Assembly: GCA_009760855.2 (NCBI GenBank)
Contig: WPIO01000003.1
Coordinates: forward strand, 14,244,001 to 14,308,000
Origin: Cristatella mucedo
Taxonomy: Eukaryota > Bryozoa > Phylactolaemata > Cristatellidae
Direction of reading: 5' to 3'
Length of the DNA stretch: 64,000 bases
The number at the start of each line of letters is the position of its first letter. Positions within the stretch are counted from its first letter, which is position 1. Under the pieces are notes generated by a model that saw nothing but the letters and a program-made list of their open reading frames with translations, searched no databases and was not told the DNA's origin. Of this stretch, positions 55,353-64,000 are shown in pieces. Position numbers and translations under genes: made by a program.

Positions 55353-55683
55353 TGTAACGGCTAGTAGCCGATAAAGCGATTTTCTATTGCCGATGTCGAA
55401 TAAAAGACGACGCTCTGAGATAAGCAAGGAGTTGTGCTTTCGAAGTCGGCATTGACATTTGAGCTAGTTTGACCTCTAGGCCGCTGAGCCATTGGTGCAC
55501 GTCAAGGCCACTGTTGAATGCCCATAACCCTCAGTCGCTGTCAAATAGACGTCTGAACGCAATGAATGTGGTAATAATAAAAACAGTATTCGTCGCACAA
55601 TAACTTTTACTAGCGCCATTACGAGAGCTGCGTTTGCGGCCTAGTCCTTCCGGACGTAGACACTGCACACCAAGTTTGTTAAA
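55353..55683 (+). mobile_element. Solo-LTR-like element, copy 1 (most complete)
   Basis: It starts TGTAACGGCTAGTAGCCG. It contains GCCGATGTCGAATAAAAGAC, GAGATAAGCAAGGAGTTGTG, GACCTCTAGGCCGCTGAGCC, ATTACGAGAGCTGCGTTTGC, GGCCTAGTCCTTCCGGACG and ends near AAGTTTGTTAAA. With the other copies this defines a family of about 330-380 bp with TGTAAC...GTTACA inverted ends, the form expected for an LTR. Confidence 0.78.
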
Positions 55684-56555
55684 AATACCTCTTCATAACA
55701 TTAATATGACAGCGTCTAAAGGGACACGCATATAACGTACGTGTAGGTCAGCAAGTAGAGTAATGGAAGTACCCATTCGTACCTCCGAGATTCTGAGAAT
55801 AGTAGGGTTACTGAGCATGGCTAGTGAGCAGCTGAGGTCCAACGGGCTCCAACAGAAGCTCGAACAGCTAAATTCACGGAAATAAATTTGAAATCATACA
55901 TATCTGCTTTTTGAACTACGATTATAGTCACTTCAATATCTTTTGGCCTAATGAAAACGACCGTTACTTTAAATAGAAACCCCAGTCACCGATTGGTAAA
56001 CACATCAGCCGCCAACCGGTCTGTCGTTGGTTATTGCAGTCAACAGCAGTGTTGAGATTCGTCGCGCGTAGTTCTTTAAAGCTAGTCAGATGAACTGCGG
56101 TTTCATCCAAGAAATTTGGAAGGAAGGAGTTGGCGCTCGTGAGCTCTCATGCTAATCGAACTTGTTCTGTCTACGGCGAGAGGACACAAGACTCTCGTCG
56201 CATTGCGACAGAATTAACAAAACAGGAATCCTGGCCCCCAGATGCCCGGATTTACTAGCCTAAGCATAGGAATATACAGCAGGCGCAACATAAGCTGAAT
56301 ACACAGCACGCGTATGGAAGGAAAAAATCTCGACCGTAGGCTGAGTACAAAGGATAAAGCCGGCCGTCCAGCTTACCGGAAACGAAAACTCTTGCCACTG
56401 GCCTAATTTATTCCGACGCGCTGAGTTTTAGTCACTTTTTTATGAGAATCTATTAAGATAATAGATCTGCTTGTTTTTGGCTCGCATGTTCTCTGACGTT
56501 GGGCACCGAGTGAGACCAGAAAGCGTCGACCTAGCCACCATCTTGTTCATTTCAG
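55684..56555. other. Unassigned sequence upstream of candidate exon
   Basis: 55763-55884 has a short open stretch starting MEVPIRTSEILRIVGLL, which could be internal LTR-element sequence but has no readable domain. 56470-56555 would be intron or 5' flank of the candidate exon. Confidence 0.3.
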
Positions 56556-56911
56556 GAATGGACAAGAGGCTTTTAGGAGTGTTGCTCATCATTCTGGCCA
56601 CAGTTGGCTCTGCTGCTGCCCTGAGTGAGCAATTGGTCAGCGAATGGGACGACGAAATGAAAGCACTCGACGAGAAGAGGACGCTCAAGCCGTTGACGTA
56701 CCCTACGGACTGCAGATCGCAGAAGCTGGTTAACACGGCCAAGAAAGCCGGCCTAACTGTGGAATCCGGAGGCAATCATTTCGTGGTTTATCATGTGTCA
56801 AAGTTTGTTACAACGATTCCATACACTGTCAAACAAAACTACACATGCGCAAGCATTATTGACACGATCAATAGTTACATAAAAGAGGCAAATCGATACG
56901 CTGCGACAGCA
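56556..56911 (+). CDS. Candidate exon: small secreted protein of unknown function
   Basis: A pyrimidine-rich stretch ending TTCATTTCAG (AG at 56554-56555) precedes GA-ATG (ATG at 56558), a good acceptor context. The ATG opens a 118-codon segment ending at a possible GT donor (GCA|GTAAAT, 56912). The frame itself stays open well beyond. Residues 1-21 (MDKRLLGVLLIILATVGSAA) look like a signal peptide. The mature part is charged, then has KLVNTAKKAGLTVESGGNHF at 56-75, an NYT glycosylation site at 94 and two cysteines (52, 97). The order AGL-x-V-x-S-GGNH-then-IP loosely recalls the HicA/YcfA-like fold, an inference only. No promoter or other exon was located, and the downstream neighbour is a LINE-A fragment. 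Confidence 0.5.
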
Positions 56912-57034
56912 GTAAATAAATTGCAGTCTTCAAGTTCTTTTTCGCTAGTCCTTGCCACACTATTCTATGCCCCCGGCCATTACCGTCAGCGTCTGGCCCA
57001 GCGGTGGCTAGCCACCAGCAGATGCCTGAATCTT

Positions 57035-57415
57035 GACACAGAAAAAATGCAGAATTGTTTTATTAAATGTAACGCTTTTAGTGGGCAGAGCAGAAGGTTT
57101 TGCTCTACATGTTCTAGACTTCAGAGCCAATTTCCGCAGTTCTTGTTCAAAAGTGTCTACTCTCCTGCTACCAAATCTGGCATATCATTTGCAGCTGTCC
57201 GCCGCTGCTACTTCCACTCCACTCATTTCGTTGAGTGCACTTCTAGACATAGTTATGCTACCTACTTATTCATTGTTGTCTGAGACAGTCTGTTGGCAAC
57301 CGCTTTTACACCGGCAGCTGTCATTCAGCTTTGAGTGCCCGTAGACAACTTCCCTGCGTAACACTTATTTAATCCTTGGCGCTGTGTGGAGTTACAGAAG
57401 AAGATACATACTATA
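57035..57415 (+). mobile_element. LINE-A 3' end, sense, diverged
   Basis: SGQSRRFCSTCSRLQSQFPQ (cf. DRSFSSAGPRLWNSLPQ), RCYFHSTHFVECTSRHS (cf. CYFHATHYLNCSPDS), LLATAFTPAAVIQL-like end text and GGAGTTACAGAAGAAGATAC identify the family. It is older than the 37- and 49-kb copies. Confidence 0.75.
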
Positions 57416-57639
57416 TACTTTACTAGGTAGCTTCTACTTTACCCTCGAGTCGGATCAACTCTTCAGTTCGAGCATTAGTACGCTCAGAGGCTGGAGCAAT
57501 GCGGCGCCAGGTCCATTCTTTGCTCCTGCTCAGCTACTGTGTTAACTTTCTTGATTATAAGCAGGAGAATCAGCATGTCATCCAAAGATAGAGAGCTGAT
57601 GAGGGTCACATGTACTGGGATTGAGTATTATAAAAAAAA

Positions 57640-57728
57640 ATTCACCTCTTGCGGGGATTGATCCGCTGCCTCTTCGGTACCCATCGAGAGCTCCGCCGAT
57701 TGAGCTACGGAATCTACAGTTGCGTCAG
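57640..57728 (-). mobile_element. tRNA-like SINE head, third type
   Basis: On the minus strand GATTCCGTAGCTCAATCGGC resembles an A-box region and GCGGATCAATCCCCGCAAG a B-box/T-arm. The middle is too long and the arms do not pair as in a working tRNA. A single copy is seen. Confidence 0.45.
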
Positions 57729-57967
57729 AACTCAATGCAGGTATTGAAACCCTCGAATTTGATTTTCCACCAAATTTCATGAACCGGCACCTAGTGCGCT
57801 TTACGAATGTATGTGTTTTATAAAAAATTGCGAATTGGATGCCAAGCTTCAGGTATTACGCTCGCTAAGACCGGGGACCGGAGATCATGCTGGACTTACG
57901 CGCGTGCAAATATTGTGGGAAACACTCGCGAGCGGTTCGCCATCTCATCCCCAGTGTTATTGTTACA

Positions 57968-58137
57968 ATTATAATCGTAATCCTAATGTATTTGTATAGT
58001 GCCCTCGAGATACTTAATCTATTTCTAGGCACCTTACATTTACTGTACGAGGAGAACGATTGAATGATTGGTGGTAAAATCCACATGTTAACAAGCACAA
58101 CAAGGTTAGAGGTGACATGCACAGTGCCAGCATGCAA
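57968..58137 (-). mobile_element. LINE-B 3' end, antisense
   Basis: ATTTGTATAGTGCCCTCGAG, TTAATCTATTTCTAGGCACC and TTACATTTACTG, then GTTAGAGGTGACATGCACAG and CAGCATGCAAG. This corresponds to the hairpin tail and 3' UTR repeats. Confidence 0.75.
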
Positions 58138-58212
58138 GCGGCTCGCTACTTGTGATAATGGTCGCGGCTCAAATCCTGCAACAGGAAGCTCCTTATTTCT
58201 TGCTTACAGGTG
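58138..58212 (+). mobile_element. SINE-2 head fragment, sense
   Basis: GGCTCGCTACTTGTGATAAT, GGTCGCGGCTCAAATCCTGC and CTCCTTATTTCTTGCTTAC match the SINE-2 head and first body segment. The rest is absent. Confidence 0.5.
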
Positions 58213-58290
58213 AGCTTACATGAGAGCTGCTCTAATGTTCTTCGGCTGCTTACACGATATATGTCGCTCGCATTAGCCAAACTTGATCTT

Positions 58291-58427
58291 TTTATAAATC
58301 ATTTGTATAGCACTCTAAAAGAACTTAATCTCTATTCAGGCGCTTCTCATGGGCCAGGGGCTCGAGCCCACGACCTCGGTCAAACCTTGTTCGGGGCAAG
58401 CATCCTAACCACTGGGCGAAACCAGCA
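58291..58427 (-). mobile_element. SINE-1, antisense
   Basis: All family blocks are present on the minus strand, with GCTGGTTTCGCCCAGTGGTT and the hairpin tail. Confidence 0.85.
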
Positions 58428-59213
58428 CATTTGCAGCAAGCATTCGACGGCTAGCGGTGGCGAGAACTAGAATGAAATATTGCAAGCACATCAACTCTTC
58501 CTCTGGCGTGAGAAGCAAGCTCACTGCAGCTCGTCGCAAGCTACATCGCAGCACGCCAGCGCCGAGGCGATTGCATTCGCAAGCCGCCTCAGCCCGTGCT
58601 TTCGTCATCGGCTTTCCCTAACTGCTACCTACGGCTCTCTTCTAGGCAGCGCAAGCTCCGCCGAATTCACTGCACCGCGCGAATAAATATCGGACTGCAG
58701 AGCATTCAAACAGCAGTGGGTTGCAACTCCTTACTCCCAGTATACGATTATATGCAGTTAAAATAAAGCCATTGAATCAGCCTAGTTTTACCTTTTTACC
58801 TTTAAGCTGTCATTACCGGCAAGAAAGTAACTAATCAGTAACGTCGCTCTAGGCACATTTTAAAGGCAGTATTCAATGGTAATTGACCGGCAGAAGCTTC
58901 AAGCAACTGCTACACCCTCAAGTTCACGGTTGAGTGTTTTCACGACAGTGTCAAAAATGACTCAAAGCCCCACATGCCTGGGATGGCGACCTTTTCCCAT
59001 CTTTCCCCGCTGAATCCCGGCAACGCGAGCGGCAGGCTGTCTCCGCTAGGACCCTAAAGCCGCTTTTACGTGGTCCGTCTTACTTCTGTCCTTCTTCAGC
59101 CTTTAATGCATACGTCACCAAGACTGGGGAGGTAGGTGGTCTAAGATTGTGGCAAGACTGAAAGACGACAAAGTTGCTGAGCACGGCTCTGCATCTAGGC
59201 CCAGACGGAAGCA
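58428..59213. other. Unassigned sequence
   Basis: 59085-59185 contains TCCGTCTTACTTCTGTCCTTC and CACCAAGACTG, which resemble fold-back-family arms. AATAAATAT at 58685 could be a polyadenylation-type signal. Otherwise nothing was recognised. Confidence 0.35.
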
Positions 59214-59318
59214 ATATTAATAATAATAATAAATTGTATATAGCGCCCTCGGAGAACTCTTTCTAGACACTTTACATTTGCTGCAAAGGAAGCACGGTCA
59301 TATGGTTAATGGTAGGTT
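59214..59318 (-). mobile_element. LINE-B 3' tail, antisense
   Basis: An AAT run, then TATATAGCGCCCTCGGAGAA, CTCTTTCTAGACACTTTACA and TTGCTGCAAAGGAAGCACGG, the reverse complement of the family tail. Confidence 0.78.
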
Positions 59319-60392
59319 CCCTGTTGGTGGGACACTGGAGCTCTTCGTTTTGCAATCAGATCACGATGCAGCGGGCGATAAAGGCTACGGCGGAAAGGTC
59401 ATCTAGTGGTAAATTACGCTGAAGACTATTTCCTACATCCCAAATGAAAACTGTTATCCCACGACCGTTGAAGGGGTGGAGCTAGTTGGCGGCTAGGAGG
59501 AAGCAAGAAGTCGGAAAGCAAACCGACCGCATTAGAAGGAACACCGAACCAGGGGAAAAGCCAGTTACAGGGCAGAATACGATAGACTTTCCCACAGTTT
59601 TGGGCTACTAAGTCATCATAAACTACACAATTTTGGGGAAAGAGCCAAGTCTGTACATTCATCAGCAGGAGAATCGGTCTCAACTTTTTGGTCCAGACGA
59701 CCAATCAAAACGCCGGGGCTCATCACGTACCTCCCAAGGCCAAAATAAAAATGGCTGGTGTTCGTAGATTCGAGTTCTATTGAGGCGTTCAGAGCAAGTC
59801 CTTGAATATAGAATGCTTGTGCATTGTAACCAATGCTTCAGCTTCTTCTACATAACATACCCCGTGCGTCTGTTTATCAAATCCTCCAACAAACCCGTAA
59901 CGGGGAGCATTGCTCAGTATTATACACCCGCACGACCGTAGCGGCGCACATTACTTGGTACCGCTCCCTTTACCGAAATGAAAATAGTTACCTTCCTTTT
60001 ATTTACATTCTTCTCATACTAATCTATAATGAGTGCAGCGTTGAACTCGAAGTCAGCTTGCGTTGGCTGGGCGTCTCCGGGAAATCTTTCTTATCAGCCT
60101 CCTGGATTAAAGCATCGGCTGTGGGTGGGATTAAGTCAACCGTCGAATCTGCCGTGGGCGGGACTAAATCTGTCGTGTGAACGATATAACTAGGAGGAAA
60201 ATCTGTGTCTGTCAGGAGAAAAGTCTGCCGTATAACGCTTCGCCGAGCCCATGTGGTGAATTGGGATTATGTGCTTTCGTGTCGCGCGACCGTTTGATGT
60301 GGCCTTCCGGAAGAAGATGAGGGCTACGTCTGATGAAAATTCTTAATATTATCTAATAAAAATCATATCATAAAAATCCTAACATTGATATT
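59319..60392. other. Unassigned sequence
   Basis: Frames of 92 and 115 codons have no motif. GTGGGCGGGACTAAATCTG and GTGGGTGGGATTAAGTCAA near 60120 and 60155 form a small degenerate tandem. Confidence 0.35.
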
Positions 60393-60655
60393 GTGCATGT
60401 TACCACTAAGCAGTTGACTATGCTTCCTTTACAGGGCATGTAAAGTACCTAGAATAGTGGTTCTCATCCTTCCTAATGCCGTGACACTTTAATACAGTTC
60501 CTCATATTGTGGCGACCCCCAACCACAAAATTTGTGTGTGCGTGTTTTTCAATGGTCTTAGGCAACCCCTGTGAAAAGATCGTTTGACCCCCAAAGGGGT
60601 CGCGACCCACAGGTTGAGAAACGCTGGCCTAAAAAGAGATTAAGTTCCTTTCTTA
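60393..60655 (+). mobile_element. LINE-B 3' tail, sense, split by SPIN-like MITE
   Basis: TGTGCATGTTACCACTAAGC, CTTCCTTTACAGGGCATGTA and AAGTACCTAGAA precede the MITE. AAAAAGAGATTAAGTTCC follows it and completes the hairpin region. Confidence 0.72.
60455..60626. mobile_element. SPIN-like non-autonomous hAT MITE, copy 2
   Basis: 172 bp, beginning TAGTGGTTCTCATCCTTCC and ending GGGTCGCGACCCACAGG, then TTGAGAAACGCTG. Internal blocks TTTAATACAGTTCCTCATAT, GTGGCGACCCCCAACCA and ATGGTCTTAGGCAACCCCTG match copy 1 in order. Flanks ACCTAGAA and GCCTAAAA agree at 6 of 8 positions, compatible with a decayed 8-bp duplication. Confidence 0.85.
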
Positions 60656-60683
60656 TAGAAGGAATACCGAAAATGGCACCAGA

Positions 60684-60841
60684 GGGACAGAAGCAGAACA
60701 GAAGTAGGAGAACTTGCCGTGTGAACTCGGTTTCAGTCGCCGCAATTACATCCGGACTTATAAGTCCGACCCCTCCCCCACTGATACTGCAATACGCGCC
60801 GATTCACAGCCGCGTTCACAAGGTCAGTCTTGCTTCCGTCC
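60684..60841. mobile_element. Fold-back MITE, related to 39.4-39.8 kb
   Basis: The left end GGGACAGAAGCAGAAC pairs with right end TTGCTTCCGTCC. Inside, CTTGCCGTGTGAAC pairs with GTTCACAAGGTCAG. A perfect palindrome, CGGACTTATAAGTCCG, lies at the centre. TTTCAGTCGCCGCAATTACA is shared with the 39.5-kb element (ttcagtcgccgcaattaca). Confidence 0.68.
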
Positions 60842-60889
60842 TTTTTCCTCTGCTGCGGCCTTGCTTCGTGTAGGAGCTTTTCTTAACCG

Positions 60890-60975
60890 GATAAGACTGC
60901 GAAGAGGTGGCAAGCAGTACCGAAGATTTAGTCACGATCGACCGAGAGCAGCCAGTATCAAGGAGCACCTTCATA
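60890..60975 (-). pseudogene. Ty3-type protease start, truncated
   Basis: On the minus strand MKVLLDTGCSRSIV contains the aspartic-protease DTG (codons at 60951-60959). It lies about 100 bases past the gag stop in the -1 frame relative to gag, the usual Ty3 arrangement. The rest of pol is absent. Confidence 0.72.
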
Positions 60976-61060
60976 ATGCGACCACCGTTGAGAACATTTG
61001 TTGTTGGCAGTCAAGTTGACAAGCAGGGGAATGCGCCGGCGCTATAACATGCGCTTCCCC

Positions 61061-61765
61061 TTACTCGTTTTTTGGCTGCGCACGCTCCGGACATATCGCT
61101 GCTAGGTGTGAGTCGTCGCCGCATACAAAACACAGCCTTCGCTGCCTTTGCGACGAACGGCAGTCGCGACATATGTACCCTTCCTTTTTTCAGAAGAAGC
61201 AAAAGCGCTTCCGTGGAGTCGGGCGAGAGCCTCTAGCTCCTAGTGCCTCAGCAGCGGCCGCGTAGCTCGGCTCGTGGCAACTCATTAGCGCTCGAGCCTT
61301 CTCAACGACCTCAGACATCGCCATCTTGTCGAGCGCACACGCTGCGCGTAGCTGCTTTCGGATGTCCTCTGGAAGCCCGGTGACGAAATCGCATTTTACC
61401 AAGTCATCCTTCGCAGCCGCACTCGCCAATCCGGCCAGCCGGGCCTAAATCGATGCGTATACGTCCACTGGCTCCCCAGCTTGGAGCCGCCGTGTCGTGA
61501 GCTCCTCATAAGCTTTAAATTTATCCGCCGAAAATGCAGCCAGAAGAGCCTCTTTTACGATGGTATAGTCTTTCTTCGCCTGTCCATCGATGCTTTGGTA
61601 CACGGCGAACGCTCCGCCGGTTAGAACAAGGGGCAGGAATTTGTGGCGGTCGGCAGCGACAATACCTTGAATCTCTGCCACCAGATCAAACTTTTCAACC
61701 CATCCCGCAAAGTCTCCGCTGCCGTCGAATTGAGTGACGATGTGGCTGAACTTTACGTTCTCCAT
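61061..61765 (-). pseudogene. Ty3/gypsy-type gag with two stops
   Basis: A single frame of 235 codons runs from ATG (61765) to TAA (61061). It reads TQFDGSGDFAGWVEKFDLVA near the N-terminus (gag/retrotransposon capsid region), then ADKFKAYEELTTRRLQAGEP and LVKCDFVTGLPEDIRKQLRA (capsid C-terminal region). A basic stretch follows, then two zinc knuckles. The second knuckle, CFVCGDDSHLAAIC, is intact. The first has a TGA at its second Cys position (61190-61192) and Tyr in place of His. A TAG lies at 61445-61447. Except for these the frame is fully preserved, so the element decayed recently. Confidence 0.83.
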
Positions 61766-61990
61766 TACTGCCGAAGTAGCTTGTAGCCAGAATTATTGTC
61801 GTGAATGGCACAAAACGCTAGCCGATGAGCAACACCGCCAGTTTATTCCTCCTACACACGGAGCAGGGCGAAGCACGACTCTCTTCGCCCCTCTCGCCCA
61901 CCGGAGTCACCGACTCCCTTGGCAAAACAAACCACTAATCGCACGGCCCGGCTGCTTACCACATCGAGTGTCACAGCCCACTCGTACAGC
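61766..61990 (-). mobile_element. Probable 5' LTR/leader of the Ty3-type element
   Basis: On the minus strand this directly precedes gag. GGAATAAACTGGCGGTGTTG (AATAAA) lies 70 bases before the gag ATG region, as in the R part of an LTR. Termini and a primer-binding site cannot be fixed: only one copy is present. Confidence 0.4.
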
Positions 61991-62019
61991 GATCATGGGC
62001 AGTGTCATCAATTAACTAA

Positions 62020-62245
62020 AACCACACTGACACTGTGCATGCTGCCACTAACCACATTTGCATGCTGACCCTGTGTTTCTCACCCCTAACCATGTTATTC
62101 ATTTTGTTTGTTTTTCAAGCATGATTTTACTTACCATTCAATTGCATTTCCCTTTGCAGCAAATGTAAAGCGCCTAGAAAGAGAATAAATTCTCTGAGGG
62201 CGCTTTACCAAGTACATTATTATTATTATTATTATTATTATTACA
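62020..62245 (+). mobile_element. LINE-B 3' end, sense
   Basis: CACTGACACTGTGCATGCTG, TGCTGACCCTGTGTTTC, ACTTACCATTCAATTGCATT, GCAGCAAATGTAAAGCGCC and GGGCGCTTTACCAAGTACAT, then ATT repeats. It is nearly the same as the 12.6-kb copy. Confidence 0.88.
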
Positions 62246-62271
62246 GCCTTAACCCGAATATACCGTCTTAT

Positions 62272-62350
62272 GGTCAGTCTTGCTTCGGTTGTGCTTCAGT
62301 CTGCGGTGCCACTTGTTCACCGAGACTGAGGCAAAACTGAACAAATGACC
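62272..62350. repeat. Fold-back hairpin, second example
   Basis: GGTCAGTCTTGCTTCGGTTG pairs imperfectly with CAAAACTGAACAAATGACC, and GTGCTTCAGTCT with AGACTGAGGCA. It matches 40181-40255 and is followed by Repeat R, as there. Confidence 0.72.
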
Positions 62351-62510
62351 AATCATGTTCACCGTCAACAGCACGCCTTCTTCATCGCTTTGGGAAGCTT
62401 GGCGGACGATCTGACGAGCGAAATCCTCGATGCGTTCCAGGTGAGTCCTTGTTTATGTTACGCTACGAGCTCTTCATATGCGAATCAAATCATTATGCTG
62501 CGGGCGAACA
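62345..62510 (+). repeat. Repeat R, copy 3
   Basis: HAFFIALGSLADDLTSEILD is readable from 62369 onward, and DAFQ follows. The same peptide framework is found in antisense at 40.1 kb and, frameshifted, at 38.7 kb. GCGTTCCAGGTGAGTCC contains a possible GT donor. Confidence 0.6.
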
Positions 62511-63492
62511 GAGTAATAGAAAAAGGCTTCAAGTCACCGGAAGGTGCTTCGGAAAAAGATCAATTACCTACGTCGTTAAAAGAATTTTCCCACAATCATT
62601 CTAGTGGAGGACCAGTCGGGAAGCAATCCTTAAGGGCACTGCTGTGGGCATGGTCACGCCCACAATGCTGTTCAGTCCCAGCCAGGCTCACACCACTCCG
62701 CCCGTCCGACGGCCGCTGAGAACCACCTCATTAGGTGCTGCAGTGGGACAGTATCGGCTGACTAAGCTGGATTTAATTGTAAAATGTCAGCTGCGGTTGT
62801 GTGACCCGCTAGTCCTACAACGAAGGCACTTTCTGCCTGTGCGTCGGCGTGTATCGACGCTATCCATATGCTCTCCCTCCTTCTCGCTCACTTTCTCTTC
62901 TCTTCTCTACTGGCGCTTCGGAGGTGCTTACTAGATGGCTTCTACATCAGTATGCCGGCTCGCTTGCGTTTCCTGCGTACGATACGATATAGTCGTTGTC
63001 AGTACAACAACTCACTTGTGAGGGCAACGTTCAGCTTCGTCGTGCTGCCATCGTGAGCAGGAGCCCCTACACTGCTATGGAGTACCCACGGGATGATCTC
63101 ATTCAAACAGTGCGGATAAAACGGTCACGGAAAGAATAATAGCGCCAACCATCAAATGGGGTAGAGCACTTAACCAAAAATAGCACCTGGTCAAAGCGCT
63201 ATCTGTTCATCGCCCTGGTCGGAAGCGTTAGCTTGTATTATATTTAATAGTAATACCAAGCGCCGAGCCCTTACGCTCAAGAGGTACGATGCACTTTATC
63301 TGTCGCGTGAGTGTTTAGGTGGCCTACTGTAAGTATGTAACCGCGCAGACAAGCTCGTCCCCCGGCTCTCTACCGGTGGACTGTGCGATGCAGTACTGCG
63401 ATGCGGTTAAAACACAGGCGGCCACAAATGGGTGCCGAAAGCAACAGTTTATTGTGGGCCTGTTCGTAGCGGTTACGCGCCGGCAAAAGCGC
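62511..63492. other. Unassigned sequence
   Basis: CpG-containing sequence with frames of up to 96 codons and no motif. ACAGTTTATTGTGGG at 63443 resembles an antisense AATAAA-bearing LTR segment but is too short to call. Confidence 0.3.
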
Positions 63493-63725
63493 TTTACGCG
63501 GCGCGCACCGGATCAACGGGGTTAAATGCGCGAACTACCGAAGTCCGAGTATAACCAACTACCCTGTGCGTTTACGCGGCGCGTATCGGTCCGACGGAGT
63601 TAACTGCACGAACTCCCGAAGCCCGACTATAATAACTACCCTACGCGTTTACGCGGCGTGTACCGGACCGACGGAGTTAACTGCGCGAACTCCCGAAGTC
63701 CGAGTATAACTAACTACCCTATGCG
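63493..63725. repeat. Minisatellite, three units of about 78 bp
   Basis: Units start TTTACGCGGCG at 63493, 63571 and 63648. Each contains GGAGTTAACTGC or a variant, GCGAACTCCCGAAG, CCGAGTATAA and AACTACCCT. Unit lengths are 78, 77 and about 78. They differ at roughly one base in ten, so they are not a recent duplication. Confidence 0.9.
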
Positions 63726-63903
63726 CGCATCGCTACAGCACCCCAAGATACGAGCGGCTAACTGAGTAGCCGGCAGAACACAACTGCGCAGTCTAAGTTG
63801 CACTTAGCTGTCCGTCGCCGTAGGTTCGTCTCTCGTGCTCTCGACGCGTAGTCTTGCATCGACTACCGAAGCTGCAGCCCTGAGCTCTGTCCGTCCTGTC
63901 ATT

Positions 63904-63906
<3 letters not shown>
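63726..63906. other. Unassigned spacer
   Basis: CpG-containing sequence between minisatellite and CT array. No gene seen. Confidence 0.3.

Positions 63907-63998
<92 letters not shown>
63907..63998. repeat. CT microsatellite at window end
   Basis: At least 90 bases of pure CT, running to the end of the window. Confidence 0.96.

Positions 63999-64000
<2 letters not shown>

Noticed and set aside
57640-57728. Possible tRNA gene on the minus strand
   Set aside because: Acceptor and anticodon arms do not pair and the central part is too long; a SINE head is more likely.
63493-63725. CRISPR array
   Set aside because: The units are contiguous ~78-bp minisatellite copies without spacers, and the genome is eukaryotic.

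Overview
The window looks like a repeat-dense intergenic stretch of a metazoan nuclear genome. The evidence is coding-free tracts of kilobases, tRNA-headed SINEs, CR1/L2-type LINEs with APE endonuclease, Ty3-type LTR elements, DNA transposons with several levels of nesting, and long AT, AG, GT and CT microsatellites. Nothing in it is prokaryotic in organisation. The element mix (L2-like LINEs, an R2/R4-like LINE, Tigger, ZMYM1-like hAT and SPIN-like hAT MITEs) suggests an invertebrate, but the species cannot be fixed from the sequence alone. No complete host gene is visible. The best host-gene candidate is one possible exon at 56.56-56.91 kb that encodes a secreted protein.

Repeat families are named here for convenience. 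LINE-A is a CR1/L2-type non-LTR element whose 3' end finishes in ATTAC repeats. LINE-B is a related family with an L2-like 3' hairpin and an ATT-repeat tail. SINE-1 has a tRNA-like head and an L2-like hairpin tail resembling that of LINE-B. SINE-2 has a different tRNA-like head and ends near TGTTAAATCAGC.

Layout: 1-3.6 kb holds LINE-B and LINE-A remnants plus a 137-bp perfect direct repeat. 3.6-16 kb is mostly unassigned, with scattered SINEs, LINE-B tails and long AT/AG microsatellites. 16.3-20 kb has imperfect GCA/CAG tracts, AG arrays and no identifiable gene. A perfect 27-bp fold-back lies at 20.34 kb. At 21.3-22.3 kb an antisense LINE-B RT is split by a SPIN-like MITE. At 25.8-29.9 kb there are two sense LINE-A copies, the second reaching from endonuclease to tail. 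At 34.4-36.1 kb an antisense Ty3-type pol is interrupted by a LINE-B tail and by a SINE-1 sitting next to the protease DTG. At 37-42.6 kb there are LTR fragments, fold-back elements and a LINE-in-LINE insertion. At 43.4-50.6 kb there are two ZMYM1-like hAT transposase remnants, one split by a LINE-A copy carrying a 460-codon ORF, with an antisense Tigger element of about 2.6 kb between them. At 53.4-55.7 kb an antisense R2/R4-like LINE abuts an LTR. 56.5-57.4 kb holds the candidate secreted-protein exon and then a LINE-A 3' end. At 60.4-62.3 kb a second SPIN-like copy sits in a LINE-B tail, followed by an antisense Ty3-type gag/protease relic and another LINE-B tail. The window ends in a ~78-bp minisatellite and a CT array.

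Most elements are broken by stops, frameshifts and truncations. The retained nesting order gives a relative chronology: the DNA transposons and LTR elements were hit by LINEs and SINEs, and LINE-B sequence was hit by SPIN-like MITEs.
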